A stretch of DNA of 64,000 nt from a bacterium OL-1 (GCA_000752675.2 LM994626.1:458966-522965), one strand, 5' to 3'. Positions 16,064-25,196 are shown, counted from the first letter of the stretch. Translations and numbers: made by a program. Notes: generated from the letters alone by a model not told the origin.

Positions 16064-18037
16064 ATGACAACACCTGTACCCTATAAGCCCACAAAGCCAT
16101 TGGATCCGAGACTAGTTACGAAGACTTCTCTTCGCGATCCAAAGAAGGCTATCGCTGCCCTCATCCTACTTTGGTACGCAAAGGGCAAGCCCGGAGAAAC
16201 CGAATACGGCAAAAACGAGGGCGTTTCAACAGAGGGTGGGATACTTGACGATGATATCGTCAACTCAATCAGCGAGCTCTTAAGGAACCATGGAGCTTCC
16301 CCTCAGAACAGGTCACTGCGCGATTTATTGGCTGGCAATGCCCTCTTTACAAGCCAACTCGAAGCGCTTAACGCTGCTTTCGAACTTGTATGGCACATGG
16401 CAAGTTTCAACTTCCTCTCCTCAAGTAACCGAGGCAAGGAGCGGACGGGCGGCAAGAGGTTTAGGAAGAGAATTGCCTTTTCCACGAACATGGACTTGAT
16501 CGATGTTATCGCAGGAGATGATCTCGGCTCGCTCCTTGAGACCCTTCTCGATTGGCTTGCTGGAAATCAAGTTTCCAATAATAAATCGATGGAGATGCGC
16601 CTAATCCGTGCTCTCACCGCTTTCTCTGAAGTCTCGTTTTACAAAACCGGGAAAGGCTCTTCAGGGGAAATCTATAACCCCATAGGAATATACACGCGCC
16701 TTATTGGAGGAGACCAAACCGTAAGTACCACCGACGGAGATGAGGCTCAAGGCCCAACGCGTATTCTAAATAGCGCCTTGCAGGATGGTCTAAACCCTTA
16801 TTTGACCTGCTCACAACACAATGTGTCCCTCGCTCCAAACATTAGCTCTCGTGACATTGACGGTTATGCCGAACGTGCGGCAACCTCTTTACGTCTTTCC
16901 AACATTGAAATCGACGCCCAGCAACAGAGCGTTCAGGAGGAACAAGAAATGGCTGATGCCGTCGGATACCCCCATAACCTCATCTTCTTTGGTGCACCCG
17001 GAACCGGCAAGTCATATCAGCTAAACCGTATTGCTCAATCTTGCTTTCCGAGCGAGCATGTGAGGCGTGTGACTTTTTATCCTGACTACACTTATTCGCA
17101 ATTTGTTGGCTCCTTTAAGCCCGTGACCCGTTACGCCGATCCAAAGGATGACGAGCCTCTCACTAAGGAGAAGCCCTATATTTCTTACGAGTTCGTGCCC
17201 GGTCCCTTCCTCTCCACCTATATCTCGGCAGTCCAGAATCCCAGCAAGAATTACCTTCTTATAGTTGAAGAGATCAACAGAGCGAATCCTGCTGCGGTGT
17301 TCGGCGATATCTTTCAACTCCTGGATCGCAAACCTTCTGGACGTAGTGAATACGAGATTGCCGTTCCGAAGGAGATGGAGGACTACCTACGCATCTTCCT
17401 CCCCCAGTATGCGACCAACGCGTACATCCAAGACCCAAGCGAGATATTGACAGAACAGGAACGCTTGGCACATGAGGAGCATAGGCTGTCTCTTCCTCCC
17501 AACATGTATATTTGGGCGACCATGAACAGCGCCGACCAAGGCGTCTTTCCGATGGACACGGCCTTCAAGCGCCGCTGGGACTTCCGCTACATGGGCATCG
17601 ACGAAGGCGATCATGAGCCGATAAAGGCTATTGATGACATGTGCATCGATAATTTCGTAGTTACCATCGCAGGAGTCCGGGTGCATTGGAACGGACTTCG
17701 CAAGGCTCTGAACGACCTGATGCGCGACGCCCGCATCAATGAGGACAAACTGCTCGGTCCCTTCTTCCTTGCTCCTTCTACTCTCAATGATGACCCGGTG
17801 CCAGACGGAAGCGGAACTGTTTTCCAGGCTTCTTTCAAGGATAAGGTCCTCCTGTACCTTTACGAGGACGCAGGGAAGATGCATCGACCGGCGCTCTTCG
17901 CGGATGACAAGGCGAGTTATTCCGAAATCTGCGACAAATTCGACAGCTCGGGCGTAGCCGTGTTCAAGGGGATTGACATCTCCTCGATTCTCGAGGATAG
18001 CGCCCGTGATGACGCCAATCTTCCCAACGAGGAGTAA
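16064..18037 (+). CDS. McrB-like AAA+ ATPase (restriction motor subunit)
   Basis: A 657-residue protein, equivalent in position to R1 of LlaJI-type systems. Residues 1 to about 290 form a domain I cannot name, presumably for DNA or target recognition. The AAA+ module has Walker A GAPGTGKS (about 310-317), Walker B LLIVEEINRANP (about 398-409) and the McrB-type sensor ATMNSADQGVFPMDTAF (about 485). It is expected to bind and hydrolyse nucleotide (GTP in McrB) and drive the nuclease encoded next. ATG 16064 follows AGGTGA and lies 5 bp after the methylase stop; a GTG at 16055 is less likely. Confidence 0.88.
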   Translation: MTTPVPYKPTKPLDPRLVTKTSLRDPKKAIAALILLWYAKGKPGETEYGKNEGVSTEGGILDDDIVNSISELLRNHGASPQNRSLRDLLAGNALFTSQLEALNAAFELVWHMASFNFLSSSNRGKERTGGKRFRKRIAFSTNMDLIDVIAGDDLGSLLETLLDWLAGNQVSNNKSMEMRLIRALTAFSEVSFYKTGKGSSGEIYNPIGIYTRLIGGDQTVSTTDGDEAQGPTRILNSALQDGLNPYLTCSQHNVSLAPNISSRDIDGYAERAATSLRLSNIEIDAQQQSVQEEQEMADAVGYPHNLIFFGAPGTGKSYQLNRIAQSCFPSEHVRRVTFYPDYTYSQFVGSFKPVTRYADPKDDEPLTKEKPYISYEFVPGPFLSTYISAVQNPSKNYLLIVEEINRANPAAVFGDIFQLLDRKPSGRSEYEIAVPKEMEDYLRIFLPQYATNAYIQDPSEILTEQERLAHEEHRLSLPPNMYIWATMNSADQGVFPMDTAFKRRWDFRYMGIDEGDHEPIKAIDDMCIDNFVVTIAGVRVHWNGLRKALNDLMRDARINEDKLLGPFFLAPSTLNDDPVPDGSGTVFQASFKDKVLLYLYEDAGKMHRPALFADDKASYSEICDKFDSSGVAVFKGIDISSILEDSARDDANLPNEE

Positions 18038-18040
18038 CTC

Positions 18041-19513
18041 ATGCGGGCGGAATATGCCCTCGTCCGCGAGCTCAAGCCCTATTCTCTGGCAGAGGTTGCG
18101 GACAGGCTCTCTTGCAACCAAAGCCAGATCCAAGAAATCTTAGGACGTCTCCTTGCGAGTGGCGTCGTGCGCTACCGCACTCGCGGTGACCAATACGAGT
18201 CCGAGATTGCCGACGAAGCCGAAGCCGTCGATGACGAGTGTTACCAGTTCCGTTACGTAGGAATCGTCATTGTCGAGCAGATAGTCATCGTATGCTATCC
18301 GAAGTACATCCGCCGAGAGGGCGGTCCGACCGAGAACGAGCTTCAGCAGATGGTGCGCGTGCTCCGTAAGCTGGACGGCTATGGCGAGCTGCCATATCCC
18401 CAGGGAGATGCCGCATGGAGCAACGAGCTGTCCGTTATCGTGCGCCTGCTCCAGCTATATGACGAGCACGGGACGTACAGCAATTTCGAAGAGACCCGCG
18501 AGCTTAACGGAAACGGTGTCATTGACTGGGGCCGCACCGTCGATACGGTTACCCCCGTGCTCGCCGACGGTTTTCCCGTCTATTTCGACTATTGGACCAG
18601 AAAGACCAGGCGCGACGAGTCCGATCTAATCACCCGCACTCATCGTGCCATCTTGACTGAATGCTCCCGTTTCCTCTCTCGCTGTGGCATCGCTGAGCTA
18701 TTGGGTTTCGGAGATGTTGAACTCACTGACGAGACCTTGGCCGATCTCGGCGACCTGGAAGCGCTGGACTGGAGACTCGAGCACGAACGCTCTGGGCAGT
18801 TCGTCACCTGGAAGCAGGAGGCAATCGACCTCATGCGACTCTATCTGAGCGAGGGAAGCGCCGCATCGGCAAGCGAGAAGGTACTCTGCCTGGGAACGAC
18901 CGCTTACTACTACGCCTGGGAACTCGCCTGCAAAAAGGCTTTTGGGGACTTGATGGACACCAAGCTCGGCAAGCTCCCTATCAAGCTTGCTGGTAATTGG
19001 TGCAATCGCGCATCGGAGACCATGCTGGACATCATTCCCCACCCTCTGTGGGAACGTCCAAATGGAATGGGTGGCTGCGGCGATGTTGCCACGCTCATTC
19101 CTGACACCGTCGCCTTCGCATATGACTCCGACGGTCAGCATGTCTTCTGTATCTACGACGCTAAGTACTACGTGCCCACAGCCAGCGGCAAGATGGAGGG
19201 GCAGCCTGGCGTCGAATCCGTGACGAAGCAGTTCCTCTATCAGTCAGCATACCGGGATTTCGTGCTCGACCATGGTTTCGACCGAGTGTCAAACGTTTTC
19301 CTAGTTCCCAGTGAAGGTGGTAACCCCACTTTTATGGCGAGAGTCTCTTTTCCAGGCGTATTGGATGCACTGGTGGACGATATTCCTCAGTTCAGCCGAT
19401 ATGTCGACATGTGGGCAATGCCAGCAAGCACCATCTTCGAGTGCTATCTCTCGTCCACTCATTTGGGTGCGATGACAATCTCGCTTCTCACCGCACCCTC
19501 ACGGCACTGTTAG
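18041..19513 (+). CDS. LlaJI-family restriction endonuclease subunit
   Basis: A 490-residue protein of the LlaJI restriction endonuclease family, the McrC-like partner of the AAA+ subunit. The N-terminal ~60 residues look like a winged helix (YSLAEVADRLSCNQSQIQEI...). The nuclease site is visible near residues 354-375: Pro-Asp (354-355) then Asp-Ala-Lys (373-375) at the end of a hydrophobic strand, a PD-(D/E)xK arrangement. It starts 3 bp after the McrB-like stop with GAGGAG as its ribosome site. Known LlaJI needs both R proteins for cleavage; the same is inferred here. The target sequence is unknown. Confidence 0.82.
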   Translation: MRAEYALVRELKPYSLAEVADRLSCNQSQIQEILGRLLASGVVRYRTRGDQYESEIADEAEAVDDECYQFRYVGIVIVEQIVIVCYPKYIRREGGPTENELQQMVRVLRKLDGYGELPYPQGDAAWSNELSVIVRLLQLYDEHGTYSNFEETRELNGNGVIDWGRTVDTVTPVLADGFPVYFDYWTRKTRRDESDLITRTHRAILTECSRFLSRCGIAELLGFGDVELTDETLADLGDLEALDWRLEHERSGQFVTWKQEAIDLMRLYLSEGSAASASEKVLCLGTTAYYYAWELACKKAFGDLMDTKLGKLPIKLAGNWCNRASETMLDIIPHPLWERPNGMGGCGDVATLIPDTVAFAYDSDGQHVFCIYDAKYYVPTASGKMEGQPGVESVTKQFLYQSAYRDFVLDHGFDRVSNVFLVPSEGGNPTFMARVSFPGVLDALVDDIPQFSRYVDMWAMPASTIFECYLSSTHLGAMTISLLTAPSRHC

Positions 19514-19523
19514 AGGAGGCCGT

Positions 19524-20768
19524 ATGAGACATCTCATTAACGACGAGGGTTCGAACCCCGAGGATGTTATCTCGCTTACGTCTACGTCCTCGCAAACCGC
19601 CGTGACTGATCCGGTAATGCTCCGCGACCCCACGAGCACGACCAGGCTTTACTTCAAGCCTTTGTTCGTCAAAAACTCGAAAGATCCAAGCAAAGGGGTC
19701 GAGGGAAAAATCGTCTACGAGAGGAAAGGCAAGAAGGACGAGAGCTTTCCTACCGATATCGGCACCGAACTTCTGTCAAAGAAGTCGATCCACAAGGGAG
19801 ACACTCTCGAGCTCTCGCTAAACTCGTCTGAGACCAAGTCGCTTTATCTTGGCCTTCGCAAGCTCTACGCACTTGCCGGCTCCCTGAAGTACATGCCCAA
19901 CGGCAACGTCTCTTTCATCGAGATGGACGATACGGCACAGAAGCTCCTCTCCATGCTGAAGAGCAACCCATCCGTCGCGCGCATGCTCGTTGCGGAACCA
20001 GACGGTTTCGAGCTCATCGAGGAACTCTTCCGCCTCCTGACGCAAGGCACCTCCCGCGACAAGCTACGGCAGGTCCTTGACGGTCTCGAGAGTCCCAACC
20101 TCCAGGAGCTCTCTTCCGGCATCAATCTCGTGCAACTAAAGAGCGCTTCGGCAGTTCTCAGGGACAACCTGAGCAATTCGCATGAAGAGTTCTGGCAGTC
20201 AGAGGTTTTCTCCAAGTACCCTTGGATTATCTCCCAGGTCTTCTCTTCTCCCTGCGTTCTGTTTGGCGAGAAGGCGTATGTTGGCGGAAAGGCAATTGAT
20301 AACCAAAGCGGCAACGTCGTTGACTTCATCTACCAGAATCAAATGACCAAGAACGTCGCACTCGTCGAGATAAAGACCCCATGCACCCCGATTCTCGGAA
20401 ACCAGTACCGACAGCAGGTCAGGTCACTCAGCCGTGAGATGAGCGGTGCGATAAACCAGGTCCTCAACTATAAGCAGAGCCTGCTGAGGGACTACGGCAA
20501 CCTGGTCACAGCTTCGACCAAAGATTTTTTAGCATTCAACCCGCCATGCGTCGTAATAATAGGAAACACTTCCGAATTCAATGCTGACGGAGTCAGAGAC
20601 CAAGCGGCTTTCTCGACATTTGAGAACTTCAGGAATTGCCTTAACGGCGTCACCATCGTCACCTACGATGAGCTGCTCGAGAAGATATATAGCTTGCTCG
20701 GGTTGTTGCAGACAGACGCGAATACACCAGAATCCGACCAAGTGCCCCTCTTGGAACTCAATGACTGA
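19524..20768 (+). CDS. sduA: Shedu anti-phage nuclease (DUF4263)
   Basis: A 414-residue protein with the Shedu immune nuclease domain (DUF4263) in its C-terminal half. HEEFWQ at 220-225, PWIISQ at 233-238, VGGK at 253-256, then the PD-(D/E)xK core: Asp267 in VVDFIY and Glu282-x-Lys284 in LVEIKTP, with a later NQVLNYK helix. Shedu proteins protect against phage by nicking DNA. The N-terminal 215 residues are a separate domain that varies within the family and probably senses the trigger. GAGGAGG sits 4 bases before the ATG and the gap to the LlaJI gene is 10 bp, so it is the fifth gene of the operon. That is unusual, since Shedu is best known as a single-gene system. Confidence 0.88.
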   Translation: MRHLINDEGSNPEDVISLTSTSSQTAVTDPVMLRDPTSTTRLYFKPLFVKNSKDPSKGVEGKIVYERKGKKDESFPTDIGTELLSKKSIHKGDTLELSLNSSETKSLYLGLRKLYALAGSLKYMPNGNVSFIEMDDTAQKLLSMLKSNPSVARMLVAEPDGFELIEELFRLLTQGTSRDKLRQVLDGLESPNLQELSSGINLVQLKSASAVLRDNLSNSHEEFWQSEVFSKYPWIISQVFSSPCVLFGEKAYVGGKAIDNQSGNVVDFIYQNQMTKNVALVEIKTPCTPILGNQYRQQVRSLSREMSGAINQVLNYKQSLLRDYGNLVTASTKDFLAFNPPCVVIIGNTSEFNADGVRDQAAFSTFENFRNCLNGVTIVTYDELLEKIYSLLGLLQTDANTPESDQVPLLELND

Positions 20769-20810
20769 TGCTAGGTTAAAAATTTTCTTAGCACTCATAC
20801 GTAATCCGTG

Positions 20811-20882
20811 ACATCCCCTGAGAATGCGCCCGTGCCTGTTGGGCGCGGGCATTTTTCATGCCCGCCTGAGAAGAGGGGATGT
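20811..20882. promoter_or_regulatory. Nested hairpins before the phage scaffold remnant
   Basis: GACATCCCCT and AGGGGATGTC form an outer inverted repeat. Inside, GGGCGCGGGCAT can pair either with the GCCCGTGCC before it (giving a terminator-like hairpin followed by ATTTTTC) or with ATGCCCGC after it. The two hairpins exclude each other, as in an attenuator. It probably belonged to the phage late operon; whether it acts today as the end of the Shedu operon is unknown. Confidence 0.5.
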
Positions 20883-20887
20883 CCCAC

Positions 20888-21427
20888 ATGGACGGTGAGT
20901 AGGATGCAACGCAGGCGGAAGGCCAGCAGGAGCAGCAGGAACTCGGCGGTGCGCTGCAGTCGCAGGCGGGCGAAGACGCCCAGGCGCACAAGCAGGAAAC
21001 GCTAGGCGCGGACGAGTGGCGCAAGGCGCTCAAGGCCAAGGACGCCCAGAACGCCGAGCTCCAGGGCAAAGTCGCGAGCGCCGCCAAGACGGCGGAGGCG
21101 ACCGATGCGCTGAACGCGGAAATCGTGAAGCTCAAGCAGCAGATGGCCGACGAGCGCGTGGAGTTCGCGCTGAGGGCGGCGGGTGCCCGCTCCGTGAGGG
21201 CCGCGTAGACCCTGTCCACCGACCACGACGGCGACATCCGGGTGCTCGCGGCGACCGAACCGTGGTTCTTCGAGGGCGCGAAGGGCACTTCACAAAGGAC
21301 TTCACAAACATCTACGGGCAGTTCAACGGGCTTGGAGCCCGCAGGCGTCGTAGGTGGCAATGATGCCACCTACATGCGCCGCTGGGAGAGGGTCGCCGGC
21401 CTCGCCGACGAGGGCAAGGAGGGCTAG
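20888..21427 (+). pseudogene. Phage scaffold protein (DUF4355-like), two in-frame stops
   Basis: One continuous frame from ATG 20888 to TAG 21425 gives a Gln/Glu/Ala-rich coiled-coil segment with an EWRKALKAKDAQ core, then an EPWFFEGAK-like acidic segment and TGLEPAG, a layout typical of siphophage scaffolding proteins that precede the capsid gene. It is broken by TAG at 20900 and TAG at 21206. The retained frame shows the damage is recent point mutation. It sits directly before the capsid remnant, in normal phage order. Confidence 0.7.
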
Positions 21428-21430
21428 GAC

Positions 21431-21798
21431 ATGCCGAACAGCATCGCAGCTATCAAGAACTACACGACCATCCTCGACCGCGTGTACCAGCGCGAGGCGA
21501 CGAGCTCGTGCCTGAACTCGCCCGCGCGCATGGCGCGCGCGGCCCCAACGCGAAGGAGATCATGATCCCGAAGATCTCCGTCTCGGGCCTGGACGACTAC
21601 ACGCGCAACGTGGGATACAAGACGGGCTCGATCGACTTCGCCTACGAGACGAAGGCCCTCAACTACGACCGCGGCATCAAGCTCCTCGCCGACGTGATGG
21701 ACGTGGAGGAGGCGGGAGTACTGGACTGCTTCGTGCAGGCGGGCGCCGGCGGGGTGGCTCCGCGGGCATCGATCGCAGCATCTGGCCTCGGCGACTAA
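21431..21798 (+). pseudogene. Phage major capsid protein, frameshifted and truncated
   Basis: The first frame begins MPNSIAAIKNYTTILDRVYQ, the typical start of HK97-fold capsids in this gene position. Around 21,505-21,545 the frame shifts by one base and continues as GPNAKEIMIPKISVSGLDDY... through YKTGSIDFAYETKAL and DVEEAGVLD. The protein then ends in unrelated residues at 21,798, so the C-terminal two thirds are missing. It marks the end of recognisable phage DNA. Confidence 0.75.
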
Positions 21799-21964
21799 AC
21801 GCGTAACGTGAGAAGGGCTGTCCGAGAAGGCACCTGGCGAAAACGAACTTCTCACTCACTGAAATGCGATATGTATGAGTCGCTACAGCCGCAAGCTTAT
21901 CAAGCCGCGAGAGATGCGTGATGTCTGTACGCTGACTCCTTGGCCTGCTGTTTTACGCGCTTCT

Positions 21965-22711
21965 CTACATCCTCGGCACGGGCACGCCATAGTCACAGGG
22001 GTCATCTATCCCGACCATCTGGGCCCAGCGGGCGGAAAGCAGCTGCGCGTACAGCTCGGGCCACAGGCCGTACGGGCCGAGCGAGTAGCCGTCGTTCACC
22101 TCTACGAGCAGCGTCCGGCCGTCCGAGGTGACACCGAAGTCGGCGGCATACCCGGCCGGCGCGCTGGCATACGCGGCAATCGCCTGCTCGATGACCTCCC
22201 TGCTCGGCGCCTTCGACCAGTCTCCGCGGTAGTGGCGAACGTCGAGGATCTCCCCGTACCTTACGAAGCACCGGCACTCCGAGACGAAGTCGACCACCTC
22301 GCTGCAGATGACGGGGAAGTCCTCCCCGCAGCAGCCTTTGCCGATGAGGTCCTTCGTGCTGGCAACCACGCACCCGGTGAACCGCTTGCCCTCGACGGGC
22401 TTCACGAACAGCGGCCACGAGCCTACCTCGGTGCTCACATGGTCAATCGTCGTCTTCAAGAGCCTCCTGCCCAGAAACGGACGCAGCTCCTCTGGGTAGT
22501 TAATCTCGCTCGTATCTGCGCCAAGAGCGCGGAGCCTGGCACGGACGACGCCGAGGCCACCCACGACCACGTCTTCGCGGTCGCAGGCATCTAGGTCGTC
22601 GACGGTTTCGAAAGGAACTGTCTCGAACCCCATGTTCTCGAACCCGAGCCACGCGGTGTATTGGCTCATGCCTCGCGGCATCCCGTTCCTGCTCTGGATG
22701 TACGCTCTCAT
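21965..22711 (-). CDS. R2K-type ATP-grasp protein (DUF4343)
   Basis: A 248-residue protein of the R2K ATP-grasp group. WPLFVKPVEGKRFTGCV near residue 100 supplies the Lys residues that bind ATP, SECRCFVRYGEILDVRHYRGDW follows, and LLVEVNDGYSLGPYGL near 212 carries the metal-binding Glu/Asn. ATP-grasp enzymes join a carboxylate to an amine or thiol; R2K members occur in phages and in conflict-type gene clusters, and a role in peptide or tRNA ligation has been suggested but not shown. Length is normal and the gene seems intact. It stands alone next to phage debris. Confidence 0.78.
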   Translation of the reverse strand: MRAYIQSRNGMPRGMSQYTAWLGFENMGFETVPFETVDDLDACDREDVVVGGLGVVRARLRALGADTSEINYPEELRPFLGRRLLKTTIDHVSTEVGSWPLFVKPVEGKRFTGCVVASTKDLIGKGCCGEDFPVICSEVVDFVSECRCFVRYGEILDVRHYRGDWSKAPSREVIEQAIAAYASAPAGYAADFGVTSDGRTLLVEVNDGYSLGPYGLWPELYAQLLSARWAQMVGIDDPCDYGVPVPRM

Positions 22712-22924
22712 CGCCTAGCTCCTCTTGGTTTGCTGGATGACAACAGGGTATCAGCCTGCCGGCCGTAACAGCCGCGCACTCTTCGCCAACGTGGCGCTCG
22801 TCCCTCGGAAGGGCTCTATGTCCACCTCGCGACATCACATCCTCACCTTTTGCGAGTGCATTCTTGGCCAGATTGTGGGCGATGTCGTCAGAGCGTTGTA
22901 AGTGTTTCTAGCCCTACCGAACCT

Positions 22925-23065
22925 CCTGGTACTACGGCCTCCATAGGGCACAGTAGTTAAAGCTAGGGGATAGCTCGGGCACATCACGTAGGATACGGGC
23001 GCATTTAGCCCTTGCCCCACGGGGGGGGGTAGATAAAAGCGGATCCGAGTGGCCACCTGTCAGAC
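22925..23065. repeat. Family H copy 1: duplicated end of an AlbA-type gene plus flank
   Basis: Similar over about 130 bp to 27,507-27,640, beginning with bases that encode the final residues of the ATP-binding protein (TACTAyGrCCTCCATAGGGCA) and continuing through TAGCTCGGG into non-coding sequence. Here no gene precedes it, so it is a scrap left by duplication or by loss of a paralogue. A run of nine G lies at about 23,022. The remainder of 22,712-23,126 shows nothing else. Confidence 0.6.
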
Positions 23066-23126
23066 ATGGCATCTGTTTCGGTAGGTGCGTAAGCTCTGCC
23101 GTCCCCAAGTGAACCGAATTCGGCAC

Positions 23127-25196
23127 TTAGCTCGTGGGTGTCATCTTGATGAGGAGCTCGCCTTTGTCTACGTCGAGAAGCTCAAACAACCTTTTTAGAA
23201 GCTCAATTTTGAACCAAGTGCTTGTGCTCGATTTGACGAAGAGCCCGTCGCTCACCTTCGAGTAGCCCTGCCTCTCCTCGTGCTCGAAGGCGCTCCCGGG
23301 AAACGAGCTCCCCTCCGAGATTGAGTAGAGCCGGCCGAGGTCGAGGTCGCACAGCGAGCGCAGGACGCCGACCTCCATCTCCTTCCAGGTCTTGACGGTC
23401 GTGTCGTCCCCCATGAACGAGTACGAGACTATGCTTCTGCCGGTAAACTCCGTGTCGTCCCCCAGGGACGCCTCGTCGGGGACCTCGCGGGTTGGCTGGT
23501 ACGAGGTGGAGATGGATGGCCAGAGCTCGACGAACCTATCCTCGAGCATGTCCTGCCGGCTCTTCAGCTCACTCTCGCCCCAGGTCTCCTGGTCCCCGAC
23601 CCACTTGTTCATCCTGAAGACGCTGTCGGCGAAGCCGTTCTCCATGTCGCGCTTGGTCGCGAAGTCCCTGTTGCTGTACTCGGAGTTGTAGGCGGTGATG
23701 GTCAGGTTCGCGATGCGGTCCTTCCACTCCTCGTGGACCCTCTCGAACCCGTCCCCCAGCGCCCTGCGCCATGAGGCGTTGAGCGTCTGGGGCATGATGT
23801 GCTCGACCGAGAACCTCCCGTCCCTGAGCCCGCCGACGACGTCGACGCGCTCCCTGCTATCGCCGTTCTCCAGCCGGTCGTACAGGTAGAGCTTCCTGTT
23901 GCCGATGCGGTAGTAGTCGCGAGTCGCCAGCGAGGAGCGGAACTCAGCATTCGAGGGAAACCTCCCCGTTCCTGTCTTGTGGAGCAGCGAGTACTTCATC
24001 GCATCAGGATACGTGGCGCCGTCCGCGACGCCGCGCATCGCATCGCCATGCAGGGTTTCGAACACTTTGTTCAAGGAGTTCGTCGGAATTCCGCAGGACC
24101 ATCTCCTGAACAGGTACGACTCCACCGCCTCCATGCACTCGACAGCCTGAATCTCGCTAACCGTGCCGTTATCGAGGGCCGCCAGCAGGTTCAGCGAGAA
24201 CGGGATTACCACGCCCATCTGCAGCAAGCTGAGCCTGTACAGAACTGCATCGAACTCGCTCCGGTCACGGTCCGGGCTCACGCACCTCCCGTAGCGCTCG
24301 GAGAAGCTCCTCAGGTCACCAAGCATTGCGAGTGTGTCGAGCCTCCCGGACTGCGCGGACGTATACGTCCTACGCGCATAGGCCACATAGGACTGGTAAA
24401 CGCGCCCCACCACCGGGGTCTTCCCCATCTTGGCCGCGAGGTAGTAGCGGACGAAGTCGCTCACCTGCCCCAGCGTGTTCCTCTCAATTGGAATCCAATA
24501 CTCCTCGTAGCAACTCTCCTGTTCCTTCTCGGCAAGATCCATGAGGATAAAGTTCCGGATCTTGTCCGCTTCGGTCAGGTCGAGGCCGGTCGAGTTGAGG
24601 CTCTCGAAGACCCTCTGGGCATCGTCGTGCTCGTCGAGCTTCACGTCTATCACCTTTAGGCGCTTGACCGCGTCGAAGAGCTGGTCGCCCGTGATGGGCA
24701 TCTCGGCGATGCGCCTGAGGAAGTATCTGTAGTTGCGGGTCACGTTCGACCCCTCGACCAGGCTCCCGGCGCCCGCAACGACGGCGCTGAAGGCCCCCAT
24801 GTCCCCCTTAACGAGCTTGAGGCGGAGCTTCTGCTCGTCGGGGTGATAGGTGTCGACCAGGAACTGTCCCTCGATGTAGTCCGCTTTGCTGGCCTCCACC
24901 GAGGTGACGTCGCTCTCGGGCGAGCGGAGCTGCGCGACAAGTGCGGCCAGGAGGATGAACACCGTGGTGATGCGCTGCTGCCCGTCAATCACCACGCGGG
25001 TGTCGCCCTCTCGTTTCGAGACGATGCTCCCAAAGAAGTGCTCCCCCATGCCGGTGGTCGCCACGCTCTGGAGGTCATCGAAGAGCCTCTTGCACTGCTC
25101 GATCTTCCAGTCGTAGTTGCGCTGGTACACGGGTATAACGAATCGAGTCTGCTTGCCCTCGATGATGTATGTGAGGTACTCGTCCTCGCCGCGCAT
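23127..25196 (-). CDS. GmrSD-family DUF262-DUF1524 restriction protein
   Basis: A 689-residue fusion. The N-terminal DUF262 part has VPVYQRNYDW-like start (IPVYQRNYDW, 21-30) and the signature DGQQR at 71-75, which binds and hydrolyses nucleotide in GmrS-like proteins. The DUF1524 part carries the His-Asn-His-type nuclease motif VEHIMPQTLN near residue 464. GmrSD/BrxU/SspE proteins of this layout cut modified phage DNA and belong to type IV restriction. A further ~100 residues at the C-terminus form a small domain I do not recognise. ATG 25196 is chosen because GGAGG lies 5 bases upstream. Confidence 0.85.
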   Translation of the reverse strand: MRGEDEYLTYIIEGKQTRFVIPVYQRNYDWKIEQCKRLFDDLQSVATTGMGEHFFGSIVSKREGDTRVVIDGQQRITTVFILLAALVAQLRSPESDVTSVEASKADYIEGQFLVDTYHPDEQKLRLKLVKGDMGAFSAVVAGAGSLVEGSNVTRNYRYFLRRIAEMPITGDQLFDAVKRLKVIDVKLDEHDDAQRVFESLNSTGLDLTEADKIRNFILMDLAEKEQESCYEEYWIPIERNTLGQVSDFVRYYLAAKMGKTPVVGRVYQSYVAYARRTYTSAQSGRLDTLAMLGDLRSFSERYGRCVSPDRDRSEFDAVLYRLSLLQMGVVIPFSLNLLAALDNGTVSEIQAVECMEAVESYLFRRWSCGIPTNSLNKVFETLHGDAMRGVADGATYPDAMKYSLLHKTGTGRFPSNAEFRSSLATRDYYRIGNRKLYLYDRLENGDSRERVDVVGGLRDGRFSVEHIMPQTLNASWRRALGDGFERVHEEWKDRIANLTITAYNSEYSNRDFATKRDMENGFADSVFRMNKWVGDQETWGESELKSRQDMLEDRFVELWPSISTSYQPTREVPDEASLGDDTEFTGRSIVSYSFMGDDTTVKTWKEMEVGVLRSLCDLDLGRLYSISEGSSFPGSAFEHEERQGYSKVSDGLFVKSSTSTWFKIELLKRLFELLDVDKGELLIKMTPTS

